A stretch of DNA of 14,897 nucleotides from DATCSE01 sp036568605 (GTDB lineage: Bacteria; Pseudomonadota; Gammaproteobacteria; Burkholderiales; Burkholderiaceae_C), in the NCBI GenBank assembly GCA_036568605.1, contig DATCSE010000448.1, forward strand, positions 1 to 14,897. Direction: 5' to 3'. The translations under genes were made by a program, and so were the position numbers. Of this stretch, positions 6,853-14,547 are shown one piece after another (position 1 is the first letter of the stretch; each line of letters begins with the position of its first letter). The notes under the pieces are model-generated. The model was not told the DNA's origin. It made no database searches and was given only the letters and a program-made list of their open reading frames with translations.

Positions 6853-6875
6853 CCTGCCGGCGTGCAGCCGGCAGG
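6853..6875 (+). terminator. Perfect 9-bp stem-loop between the acyltransferase and dapF
   Basis: CCTGCCGGC (6853-6861) and GCCGGCAGG (6867-6875) pair without mismatch around the 5-nt loop GTGCA, 6 bp after the acyltransferase stop. There is no T-run afterwards, so complete intrinsic termination is unlikely. It may pause or attenuate transcription, or mark an mRNA processing or stability boundary between the acyltransferase genes and dapF. Confidence 0.55.
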
Positions 6876-6897
6876 CCGCGCACATAATCGCGGCATC

Positions 6898-7770
6898 ATG
6901 AAGCTGCACTTCACGAAGATGCACGGCGCCGGCAACGACTTCGTCGTGCTCGACGCGACGCGCGAGCCGCTGCCGCTGCGCGCCGAGCTGATGCGCAAGC
7001 TCGGCGACCGGCGCTTCGGCGTCGGCGCCGACCAGATCCTCGTGATCGAGCCCAGCACCGAGCCGGGCATCGACTTCGGCTACCGCATCTTCAACGGCGG
7101 CAGCGGCGACGAGGTTGAGCAATGCGGCAACGGCGCGCGCTGCTTCGTCCGCTACGTGCACGACAAGGGCCTTTCCGACAAGACCACGCTGCGCGTGAAG
7201 ACGATGAACACGCGGCTCGAGCTGCGGCTGCAGGCCGACGGCCGCGTCACGGTGGACATGGACCGCCCGATCTTCGAGCTCGCGCGCGTGCCGTTCGATC
7301 CGACCGGGCTGGCGCCGCGCGAGGTCGACGGCTACGCGCTGTGGCCGCTGGCGCTGCCCGACGGCACGCGCCTCGAGGCCGCGGTGCTGTCGATGGGCAA
7401 CCCGCATGCGGTCGTCGATGTCCGGCAGTTCGGCGTCGACGATGTCGATGCCGCACCGGTCGAGACCGCGGGCCCCCGCATCCAGCAGCTCGCGTGCTTT
7501 CCGCGCGAAGTCAACGTCGGCTTCATGCAGATCGTCGCGCGCGACCGCATCCGGCTGCGCGTCTACGAGCGCGGCGCCGGCGAGACGCTGGCCTGCGGCA
7601 CCGGCGCCTGCGCGGCGGTCGTCGCCGGCATCCGGCAAGGCTTGCTGGACCACCGCGTGGACGTCGAAGCGCGCGGCGGCCGGCTGACCATCGCCTGGTC
7701 GGGCGGCGATGCGACCGTGCTGATGACCGGCGCGGCCGAGACCGTCTTCGAAGGCAACATCGATCTCTGA
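6898..7770 (+). CDS. dapF: Diaminopimelate epimerase
   Basis: DapF interconverts LL- and meso-diaminopimelate in the cytoplasm, the last shared step to lysine and to the meso-DAP of peptidoglycan. The 290-residue protein has both catalytic cysteines in their conserved settings: Cys76 in EQCGNGARC and Cys233 in ACGTGACAA. It begins with the hallmark MHGAGNDFVVLDA and has MGNPHAVV at 166-173 for substrate binding. Two homologous halves, each with one active cysteine, are the family pattern. The ATG at 6898 was chosen because the open frame upstream runs through a hairpin and has no similarity. No good Shine-Dalgarno is visible, only GCGGCATC. It is 13 bp from the DUF484 gene. Confidence 0.98.
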   Translation: MKLHFTKMHGAGNDFVVLDATREPLPLRAELMRKLGDRRFGVGADQILVIEPSTEPGIDFGYRIFNGGSGDEVEQCGNGARCFVRYVHDKGLSDKTTLRVKTMNTRLELRLQADGRVTVDMDRPIFELARVPFDPTGLAPREVDGYALWPLALPDGTRLEAAVLSMGNPHAVVDVRQFGVDDVDAAPVETAGPRIQQLACFPREVNVGFMQIVARDRIRLRVYERGAGETLACGTGACAAVVAGIRQGLLDHRVDVEARGGRLTIAWSGGDATVLMTGAAETVFEGNIDL

Positions 7771-7783
7771 AAGAGCCGACAAC

Positions 7784-8476
7784 ATGAGCACCGTCACCGG
7801 CGTGCAGGGCATCACCGAAACCGACATCGCGAACTACCTGGTCAACACGCCCGGGTTCTTCGAGCGCCACGCCGAGCTGCTCGGCACCGTCCAGCTGACC
7901 AGCCCGCACGGCCAACGTGCCGTCTCGCTGCAGGAGCGGCAGATGGAAATGCTGCGCGACAAGATCAAGGGGCTGGAGAGCAAGATCGTCGAGATGATCC
8001 GCCACGGCCAGGAGAACCTGGTGCTCACCGAGCGGCTGCACCGCTGGACCCGCACGCTGATGCTGACGCCGAACCCCGGCGACCTGCCCGAGGTGCTGGT
8101 GCGCGAACTGAAGCACCAGTTCATGATCCCGCAGGCCGGCATCCGCGTCTGGGGCGGCTCGGAGATGTTCGACGGCATGCCGTTCGCGCGTGCGGTCACC
8201 GAAGACATCAAGCTGTTCTCGGGAAGCCTGAGCGTGCCGTACTGCGGCGTGAACTCGGGTTTCGAGGCCGCGCAGTGGCTCGAGGAGCCGGCCGGCGTGG
8301 CCTCGCTCGCGATGATCCCGCTGCGCGAAGGCGGCAACACCGGCGCGTTCGGCCTGCTGGTGCTGGCGTCGCCCGATGCCACGCGCTACACGGCCGACAT
8401 GGGCACCGAGTTCCTGAGCCGCGTCGGCGAGATCGCGAGCGCGGCGCTGTCGCGGCTGTTGCCGCCGCGAGGGTAG
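7784..8476 (+). CDS. DUF484 family protein (GAF-like)
   Basis: The 230-residue protein belongs to the DUF484 family (E. coli YigA), whose genes commonly lie between dapF and xerC, exactly as here; its biochemical role is unknown. The N-terminal block DIANYLVNTPGFFERHAELL (14-33) and AVSLQERQMEMLRDKIKGLE (46-65) are family hallmarks. The latter runs into an amphipathic, probably coiled-coil helix up to about residue 92. The rest (about 93-228) looks like a GAF-type sensory fold, as known for the family, with GAFGLLVLASPDATRY. ATG at 7784 follows an AAAGAG purine stretch at 7770-7775. The stop is 5 bp before the proposed xerC start. Position suggests a link to recombination or chromosome resolution, but this is inference. 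Confidence 0.93.
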   Translation: MSTVTGVQGITETDIANYLVNTPGFFERHAELLGTVQLTSPHGQRAVSLQERQMEMLRDKIKGLESKIVEMIRHGQENLVLTERLHRWTRTLMLTPNPGDLPEVLVRELKHQFMIPQAGIRVWGGSEMFDGMPFARAVTEDIKLFSGSLSVPYCGVNSGFEAAQWLEEPAGVASLAMIPLREGGNTGAFGLLVLASPDATRYTADMGTEFLSRVGEIASAALSRLLPPRG

Positions 8477-8481
8477 GCTCG

Positions 8482-9441
8482 TTGCGCTCGCCGTCCGATC
8501 CGTCAGCAGTGCTGGACGACGACCTCGAGCGTCATCTCGAACATCTGACAGTCCAGCGCCGGCTCGCGCCGCGCACGCTGGCGCTGTACCGCGACGCGTT
8601 CGCTCGACTGCAGCGCTTCGCGACCAACGCCAAGGTGCCGCTGCGTGCGGTGCAGATGCACCATGTGCGGCGCTGGGCCGCGACCTTGCATGGCCGCGGG
8701 CTCGCGCCGCGCAGCATCGCGCTGGTGCTGTCGGCCTGGCGCGGGCTGTACCGCGCGCTCGGGCGCGACGGCGCGGTCGCGGCGAACCCGGTCGACGGCG
8801 TGCGTGCGCCGAAATCGGCGAAGCCGCTGCCGAAGGCGCTGGCGGTCGATCAGGCGATCGCGCTGGTCGAGCCGCCGCGCGACGCCTACGCCGCGACCGA
8901 AGACCCGGCGCTCGCGGCACGCGACCAGTGCATGATCGAGCTGCTGTACGGTTGCGGGCTGCGCGTGGCCGAGCTGGTCGGACTCGACGTGCGGCCCGGC
9001 GAACAGGCGGCCGGCTGGATCGACGCCGACGATGCCAACGCGCACGTGCTCGGCAAGGGCAGCAAGCGGCGCAGCGTGCCGGTCGGCGGACCCGCGTTGC
9101 GCGCGCTGGCCGCGTGGCTTGCGCTGCGCCACACGATGGCGAACGCCGACGAGCCGGCCCTGCTCGTCAGCCGGCACGGCACGCGACTGACCGCGAGCCA
9201 GATCCGCTCGCGGCTGAAGCAGCGCGCGCTGCGCAGCGGCGTGCCGACCCACGTGCATCCGCACATGCTGCGGCACTCGTTCGCGAGCCACCTGCTGCAG
9301 TCCAGCGGCGACCTGCGCGGCGTGCAGGAGCTGCTGGGCCACGCGAACATCACGACGACGCAGGTGTATACGAAGCTGGACTTCGGGCATTTGTCCAAGG
9401 TCTATGACGCGGCGCATCCGCGGGCCAGGCGCAAACGATGA
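8482..9441 (+). CDS. xerC: Tyrosine recombinase XerC
   Basis: XerC acts with XerD at the dif site to resolve chromosome dimers at cell division. The N-terminal SAM-like domain (about residues 11-108) is followed by a catalytic domain with all six expected residues: Arg161 (GCGLRVAEL), Lys192 (GKGSKRRSVPV), His261 and Arg264 (HPHMLRHSFASHLL), His287 (LLGHANI) and Tyr296 (TTQVYTKLD). I take TTG at 8482 as the start because GAGG at 8469-8472 precedes it and no ATG fits; GTG at 8509 would give a 310-residue protein and is also possible. The usual dapF-DUF484-xerC order argues for XerC rather than XerD or an integrase. The stop is followed at once by an ATG of an 11-codon frame. Confidence 0.95.
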   Translation: MRSPSDPSAVLDDDLERHLEHLTVQRRLAPRTLALYRDAFARLQRFATNAKVPLRAVQMHHVRRWAATLHGRGLAPRSIALVLSAWRGLYRALGRDGAVAANPVDGVRAPKSAKPLPKALAVDQAIALVEPPRDAYAATEDPALAARDQCMIELLYGCGLRVAELVGLDVRPGEQAAGWIDADDANAHVLGKGSKRRSVPVGGPALRALAAWLALRHTMANADEPALLVSRHGTRLTASQIRSRLKQRALRSGVPTHVHPHMLRHSFASHLLQSSGDLRGVQELLGHANITTTQVYTKLDFGHLSKVYDAAHPRARRKR

Positions 9442-9473
9442 TGACGACCCTCACCCCAGCCCTCTCCCGATGA
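9438..9473 (+). CDS. 11-codon bridging reading frame between xerC and rlmI
   Basis: An ATG at 9438 overlaps the xerC stop as ATGA, and the frame MMTTLTPALSR ends with TGA at 9471-9473, which overlaps the rlmI-like ATG at 9470, again as ATGA. Ribosomes ending xerC could therefore re-initiate here and again at rlmI. This matters because the sequence just before the methyltransferase ATG is pyrimidine-rich and has no Shine-Dalgarno. Expression is unproven and chance is possible; the peptide itself probably has no function. Confidence 0.25.
   Translation: MMTTLTPALSR
9448..9468 (+). repeat. Partial copy of a common proteobacterial intergenic repeat
   Basis: The 21-bp stretch contains CACCCCAGCCCTCTCCC. 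From memory this equals one arm of a dispersed intergenic hairpin repeat seen in many Burkholderiales and Xanthomonadales genomes. There, the arm is followed by a short loop and the complementary GGGAGAGGG arm. Only the left arm is present here, and the rlmI ATG follows directly. Identity with a genome-wide repeat in this organism cannot be shown from one copy. Confidence 0.35.
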
Positions 9474-10651
9474 AAGTCATCACGCTGCGCGACGGCAAGG
9501 AGCGGTCGCTCGAACGCCATCACCCCTGGATCTTCGAGAGCTCGATCGCGAGCGGCAAGGCCGATGCCGGCGAGACGGTGCGCGTGCAGGCCAAGGACGG
9601 GCGTTTCCTCGCATGGGCCGCGTACAGCCCGGCCTCGCAGATCCGCCTGCGCGCCTGGAGCTTCGTCGAGAGCGAGCGCATCGACAGCGCGTTCTTCGCG
9701 CGCCGCATCGAGCAAGCCGTCGCCGCGCGCTCGCGCCTGCCGATCGCAAGCGATGCGGTGCGGCTGGTCCACGGCGAGGCCGATGGGCTGCCGGGCCTGA
9801 TCGTCGACCGCTATGGCGACCTGCTGAGCGTGCAGTTCCTGTCGGTGGGCGTCGAACGCTTCAAGGCCTCGATCACAGAGCAGCTGCTGAAGACCACCGG
9901 CGTGAAGCGCATCTACGAACGCAGCGACTCGAACGCCCGCACCCTCGAAGGGTTGCCCGAGACCACCGGCTGGCTCAAGGGCAGCGGCGCCACCGAGCTG
10001 ACGATACGCGAGCACGACTGGAAGCTCACGCTGGACGTGGCCGAGGGCCACAAGACCGGCTTCTACCTGGACCAGCGCGACAACCGCAAGGCCTTCGCCG
10101 ACGCGGTGCGCCACTACGGCTGCGAGCGCGTGCTGAACTGCTACTGCTACACCGGCGGCTTCAGCGTCGCGGCGCTCGCCGGCGGCGCGCGCGAGGTGAC
10201 GAGCGTCGACTCGTCGGCGCCGGCACTCGTGCGCGCCGATGCGCATGTGCGGCTGAACGGCTTCGATGCCGCGCGGCACACCGCACTCGATGCCGACGTG
10301 AACCAGACGCTGCGCCGCGCGCTCGACGAAGGACAGCGCTACGACGCGATCGTGCTGGACCCGCCGAAGTTCGCACCGACCGTTGCGCATGCCGAACGCG
10401 CGGCACGCGCCTACAAGGACATCAACCGCCTCGCGCTGAAGCTGCTGGCACCCGGCGGCGTGCTCTTCACGTTCTCGTGTTCGGGCGGCATCGGTGCCGA
10501 GCTGTTCCACAAGATCGTCGCCGGCGCGGCGATCGATGCGAACGTGGACGGCGTGATCGTCGACCGGCTCGGCGCGGCGCCCGACCACCCGATGACGTTG
10601 TGGTTCCCGGAAGGCGAGTACCTGAAGGGACTGGCGGTGCTGAAGCGCTAA
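9470..10651 (+). CDS. rlmI: Class I SAM-dependent rRNA methyltransferase, RlmI-like
   Basis: The 393-residue protein matches E. coli RlmI (YccW), which makes 5-methylcytosine at position 1962 of 23S rRNA. An N-terminal PUA-type RNA-binding domain (about 1-70: LRDGKERSLERHHPWIFESSI) is followed by a central EEHEI-like region. The Rossmann methyltransferase domain has GHKTGFYLDQRDNR (193-206), NCYCYTGGFS (223-232, SAM loop), LDPPKFAPT (296-304) and FSCSGGI (335-341, with the likely catalytic cysteine). The ATG at 9470 was chosen because PUA similarity starts there; the longer frame upstream translates repeat-like sequence (DDDDPHPSPLP). It lacks a Shine-Dalgarno and may be translated by coupling. 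Related members modify other rRNA positions, so the exact site is inferred. Confidence 0.9.
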   Translation: MKVITLRDGKERSLERHHPWIFESSIASGKADAGETVRVQAKDGRFLAWAAYSPASQIRLRAWSFVESERIDSAFFARRIEQAVAARSRLPIASDAVRLVHGEADGLPGLIVDRYGDLLSVQFLSVGVERFKASITEQLLKTTGVKRIYERSDSNARTLEGLPETTGWLKGSGATELTIREHDWKLTLDVAEGHKTGFYLDQRDNRKAFADAVRHYGCERVLNCYCYTGGFSVAALAGGAREVTSVDSSAPALVRADAHVRLNGFDAARHTALDADVNQTLRRALDEGQRYDAIVLDPPKFAPTVAHAERAARAYKDINRLALKLLAPGGVLFTFSCSGGIGAELFHKIVAGAAIDANVDGVIVDRLGAAPDHPMTLWFPEGEYLKGLAVLKR

Positions 10652-10794
10652 ACTCGCAGCCCGGTCGGCAGTTCACCCAGGCGTCGCCGCGCGGTCCGTC
10701 CGCGAGCTAAACCTGCCTCTTCTCTCTCGGTCATCCCGAAACGCTTGCGCACTCCTGCGGCAGCGGCTTGGGCCCGGCAAGTCGGCGACCCCCA

Positions 10795-10817
10795 GTACCG
10801 TGTCGGGTGCACGGTAC
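10795..10817. promoter_or_regulatory. Perfect 8-bp inverted repeat upstream of the DUF2087 gene
   Basis: GTACCGTG (10795-10802) and CACGGTAC (10810-10817) flank a 7-nt spacer, 22 bp before the strong Shine-Dalgarno GAGGAG (10840-10845). It could be an operator for a dimeric regulator or a 5'-UTR hairpin. The rest of the 202-bp gap (10652-10853) holds no gene I can support and no clear -35/-10 pair. Confidence 0.4.
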
Positions 10818-10853
10818 GCCCCAGGCCGTTGCCCGCACTGAGGAGCTTTCGCC

Positions 10854-11414
10854 ATGGCCCGAGAAGCCACCCCGTTGGTCGTTCAAGACCTGTCGTCCTT
10901 TGCTCGCAGCCTCGGCCGCGCGCTCGCCGCGCGCCAAGCCGCGGCGCAAGAGCTGCCCGCGCACGTCGAGCTGCAGAACCTGATCGCCCGCGCTGCCGGT
11001 TATCGCAACCTGCAGGCGCTGAAGGCGGCACCGCCCGAGCCGCTGCCGCCGCAGGCCGCGCTGCCGCTGTCGGACAACGCCCGGCGCACCCTCGCGCAGT
11101 TCGATGACCACGGACGCCTGGTGCGCTGGCCGACGAAGTTCACGGTGCAGCGCATGGCGATGTGGGTGCTGTGGACCCGCTTCGACCTCAAGCGCCTGTA
11201 CACCGAGCGCGAGGTCAATGCGATCCTGAAGACAGCGAATGCCTTTGGCGATCACGCGACGCTGCGGCGCGAGCTGGTGAACCACAAGCTGCTGGCACGC
11301 AAGAGCGACTGTTCGGAGTACCGCAAGCTGCCGGCCCGCCCGGACGACGAAGTGCGTGCACTGCTGACAGCCTGGCGCTCGCGGCAACAACAACAGCGTC
11401 CGCCTTCCTCATGA
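10854..11414 (+). CDS. DUF2087 domain protein
   Basis: This 186-residue protein has no known function. Its centre and C terminus (about 79-158) match DUF2087: LAQFDDHGRLVRWPTKFTVQRM, then YTEREVNAILKTANAFGDHATLRRELVNHKLLARKSDCSEYRK. The pattern looks like a winged-helix domain, and DUF2087 is sometimes fused to HTH regulators. The N terminus (about 10-57) is a separate helical segment, FARSLGRALAARQ...HVELQNLIARAAGYRNLQALKA. It resembles the short 'LELVAxxLGYRDWNTL' module seen at the start of some glyoxalase-fold proteins; that link is inference. GAGGAG with 8-nt spacing makes ATG at 10854 a firm start. The gene is monocistronic and its stop overlaps the stop of the convergent Lrp-type gene. 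Confidence 0.85.
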   Translation: MAREATPLVVQDLSSFARSLGRALAARQAAAQELPAHVELQNLIARAAGYRNLQALKAAPPEPLPPQAALPLSDNARRTLAQFDDHGRLVRWPTKFTVQRMAMWVLWTRFDLKRLYTEREVNAILKTANAFGDHATLRRELVNHKLLARKSDCSEYRKLPARPDDEVRALLTAWRSRQQQQRPPSS

Positions 11415-11417
11415 GGA
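11406..11417. repeat. 12-bp palindrome over the overlapping convergent stops
   Basis: TCCTCATGAGGA is a perfect palindrome centred on TCATGA, which is the TGA of the DUF2087 gene on the plus strand and the TGA of the regulator on the minus strand. Just outside, GCCTTC (11402-11407) and GAAGGC (11419-11424) offer an alternative hairpin with an 11-nt loop. This could work as a weak two-way terminator; no T-tract is present. Confidence 0.4.
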
Positions 11418-11912
11418 CGAAGGCAGCGGCGGCAGCGCGATCGCGGTCTCGAACTTCGCGCGGTGCACGCTGAAGTACGCCTTCACGTTGCGCACGTTCG
11501 CGTCCTGCGTGAACAGCCGCTGCACCAGCGCGTGGTAGGCCGGCATGTCGGGCAGCTGGATCACGAGCATCAGATCCGGGCCCGGAGAGACGCGGTGACA
11601 TTGCTGCACCGCCGGCTCGGCCAGCGCGCGCGCCTCGAACGCGGCGAGGTGCTCGGCGCCCTGGCGATCCAGGCTGACCTCGGCGAACGCGGTCAGCCCG
11701 GCGCCTAGCCGCTGCGGCGACAGGATCGCGACGCGGCGCTCGATCACGCCCGCGTCGACCAGCCGCTTGACGCGGCGCAGACAGGTTGCCGGCGAGATGT
11801 GCACGGCCGCCGCCAGGTCGTGATTGGACTGCGATGCGTCGATCTGCAGCCTCGCAAGGATGCGCAGGTCGGTCGCATCAAAGGCGAATGATTCTTTCGA
11901 ATCTTGTTCCAC
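11409..11912 (-). CDS. Lrp/AsnC-family transcriptional regulator
   Basis: The 167-residue protein has the Lrp/AsnC layout. The N-terminal HTH (about residues 12-60, FDATDLRILARLQIDASQSNHDLAAAVHISPATCLRRVKRLVDAGVI) binds DNA. The C-terminal RAM domain (about 70-160) contains the effector-pocket signature SPGPDLMLVIQLPD and usually senses amino acids and drives oligomer formation. The start is GTG at 11912; no other start codon is in frame and there is no good Shine-Dalgarno. It is divergent from glmS and both share an intergenic region with repeated ATGATT boxes, so autoregulation and control of glmS are plausible but unproven. The C-terminal tail PPLPSSS is not conserved in the family. Confidence 0.93.
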   Translation of the reverse strand: MEQDSKESFAFDATDLRILARLQIDASQSNHDLAAAVHISPATCLRRVKRLVDAGVIERRVAILSPQRLGAGLTAFAEVSLDRQGAEHLAAFEARALAEPAVQQCHRVSPGPDLMLVIQLPDMPAYHALVQRLFTQDANVRNVKAYFSVHRAKFETAIALPPLPSSS

Positions 11913-11972
11913 TATGAATGATTCAATCGATGGCTCGATGGAGAGCTAGATCATTTCATGATTCGATGATTT
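11886..11972. promoter_or_regulatory. Array of four ATGATT boxes, candidate Lrp-type operators
   Basis: The boxes are GAATGATTC at 11886-11894, the same nine bases at 11916-11924, TCATGATTC at 11956-11964 and CGATGATTT at 11964-11972. Their central G residues lie at 11890, 11920, 11960 and 11968. The 30- and 40-bp steps are near whole helical turns, which suits an oligomeric Lrp-type protein. The first two are perfect palindromes around the central G. ATCAT-TTC-ATGAT at 11950-11962 is a further inverted repeat. The first box lies within the regulator's own first codons. Confidence 0.45.
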
Positions 11973-11984
11973 TCGCCCAATAAT
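11955..11984 (+). promoter_or_regulatory. Possible glmS promoter
   Basis: AATAAT at 11979-11984 is a five-of-six match to the -10 hexamer. The -35 region (TTCATG, 11955-11960) is weak and overlaps the third ATGATT box. This fits a promoter that depends on, or is blocked by, the divergent regulator. The start point would be near 11991, giving a leader of about 50 nt. An alternative -35-like TTGACT at 11989-11994 has no good -10 partner. Confidence 0.25.
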
Positions 11985-12039
11985 TTCATTGACTTCTGCC
12001 TACGATGCGCCACCTTTCTGTTTGTTCAGGAGCGCATCC

Positions 12040-13956
<1,917 letters not shown>

Positions 13957-13974
13957 ACGACGGACGCCTGGAGA

Positions 13975-14015
13975 CGTGTGTCGTGCCCCTCTCGCGATTC
14001 AGGCAAGCACACACG
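13975..14015 (+). terminator. Possible stem-loop downstream of glmS
   Basis: CGTGTGT (13975-13981) can pair with ACACACG (14009-14015) over a 27-nt loop that contains a further GCC/GGC pairing. It lies 18 bp after the glmS stop and has no T-run, so termination is uncertain. The rest of the gap up to 14139 shows only a weak TAGATT (14083-14088) that might be a -10 for the next gene. Confidence 0.25.
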
Positions 14016-14139
14016 CGGGCTATTCCGAAAGCAGCAAAAACCGATTGCCGCGATGCGCCTTTTTCGATTCGGGCACGCCGACTAGATTGACTGCATGGGT
14101 CTGCACGACGCGACCCACCAACCCAGTCGGAGAATTCAC

Positions 14140-14547
14140 ATGCATCCTCTGCGCAAGCTACGCGAATCCGGTAGCTCGACACCCGCCCAGGTGAGCACCT
14201 TGCTTGCCGAGAACGTCGTGTTCAACAGCCCGATCCTCGCGCGGCCGATCGCCGGACGCGAAGCCGTTGCGGCGATCTTCGCCCAGTCGAGCTCGACGCG
14301 AGGCAGCGGACGCTACACCGCCGAGTCCAAGATCGATGACCGCACCACCTTCCTGCGCTGGGAGGGGACCATCGAGGGCCGCAAGCTCGAGAGCCTGGAA
14401 GTGATCACGGACAACGAGGAAGGGCTGATCGTGGAGCGCACGATCGCCATGCGGCCGTATCCCGCGGTGAAGCTGTTTCGCGACGCCATGCACGCGTCGC
14501 TCAAGGACAAGTTGCCGCCGGATGTGTGGGACTATCCGACGCCGTAA
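14140..14547 (+). CDS. NTF2/SnoaL-like protein
   Basis: The 135-residue protein looks like a small NTF2-fold (SnoaL-like) protein, a cone-shaped fold used as an enzyme or binding domain for hydrophobic ligands; its substrate is unknown. Visible hallmarks are VSTLLAENVVFNSPILARPIAGREAVAAIF (18-47), the strand pair DDRTTFLRWEGTIEGRKLESLEVITDN (66-92) and GLIVERTIAMRPYPAVKLFRDAM (95-117). The ATG at 14140 is preferred over the in-frame ATG at 14095 because GGAG (14129-14132) precedes it with 7-nt spacing and the extra residues (MGLHDATHQPSRR) are not family-like. Its 3' end overlaps the convergent desaturase gene by 16 bp. Confidence 0.85.
   Translation: MHPLRKLRESGSSTPAQVSTLLAENVVFNSPILARPIAGREAVAAIFAQSSSTRGSGRYTAESKIDDRTTFLRWEGTIEGRKLESLEVITDNEEGLIVERTIAMRPYPAVKLFRDAMHASLKDKLPPDVWDYPTP

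Noticed and set aside
5209..7827. An 872-codon open frame on the minus strand across both acyltransferases and dapF
   Set aside because: It is antisense to three clearly recognised genes; its low-complexity Arg/Ala/His/Gln-rich translation is the usual shadow of GC-rich coding DNA.
9404..9469. Longer start for the RlmI-like protein at 9404
   Set aside because: It would overlap xerC by 38 bp and add repeat-like residues (NDDDDPHPSPLP) before the PUA domain.
14037..14066. A5...T5 segments (AAAAA and TTTTT) as an intrinsic terminator after glmS
   Set aside because: The bases next to the runs (CC on both sides) do not pair and the inner CGC/GCG stem is only 3 bp.
14095..14139. Upstream ATG of the SnoaL-like protein
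   Set aside because: No Shine-Dalgarno precedes it, while the ATG at 14140 has GGAG at ideal spacing and matches where family similarity begins.
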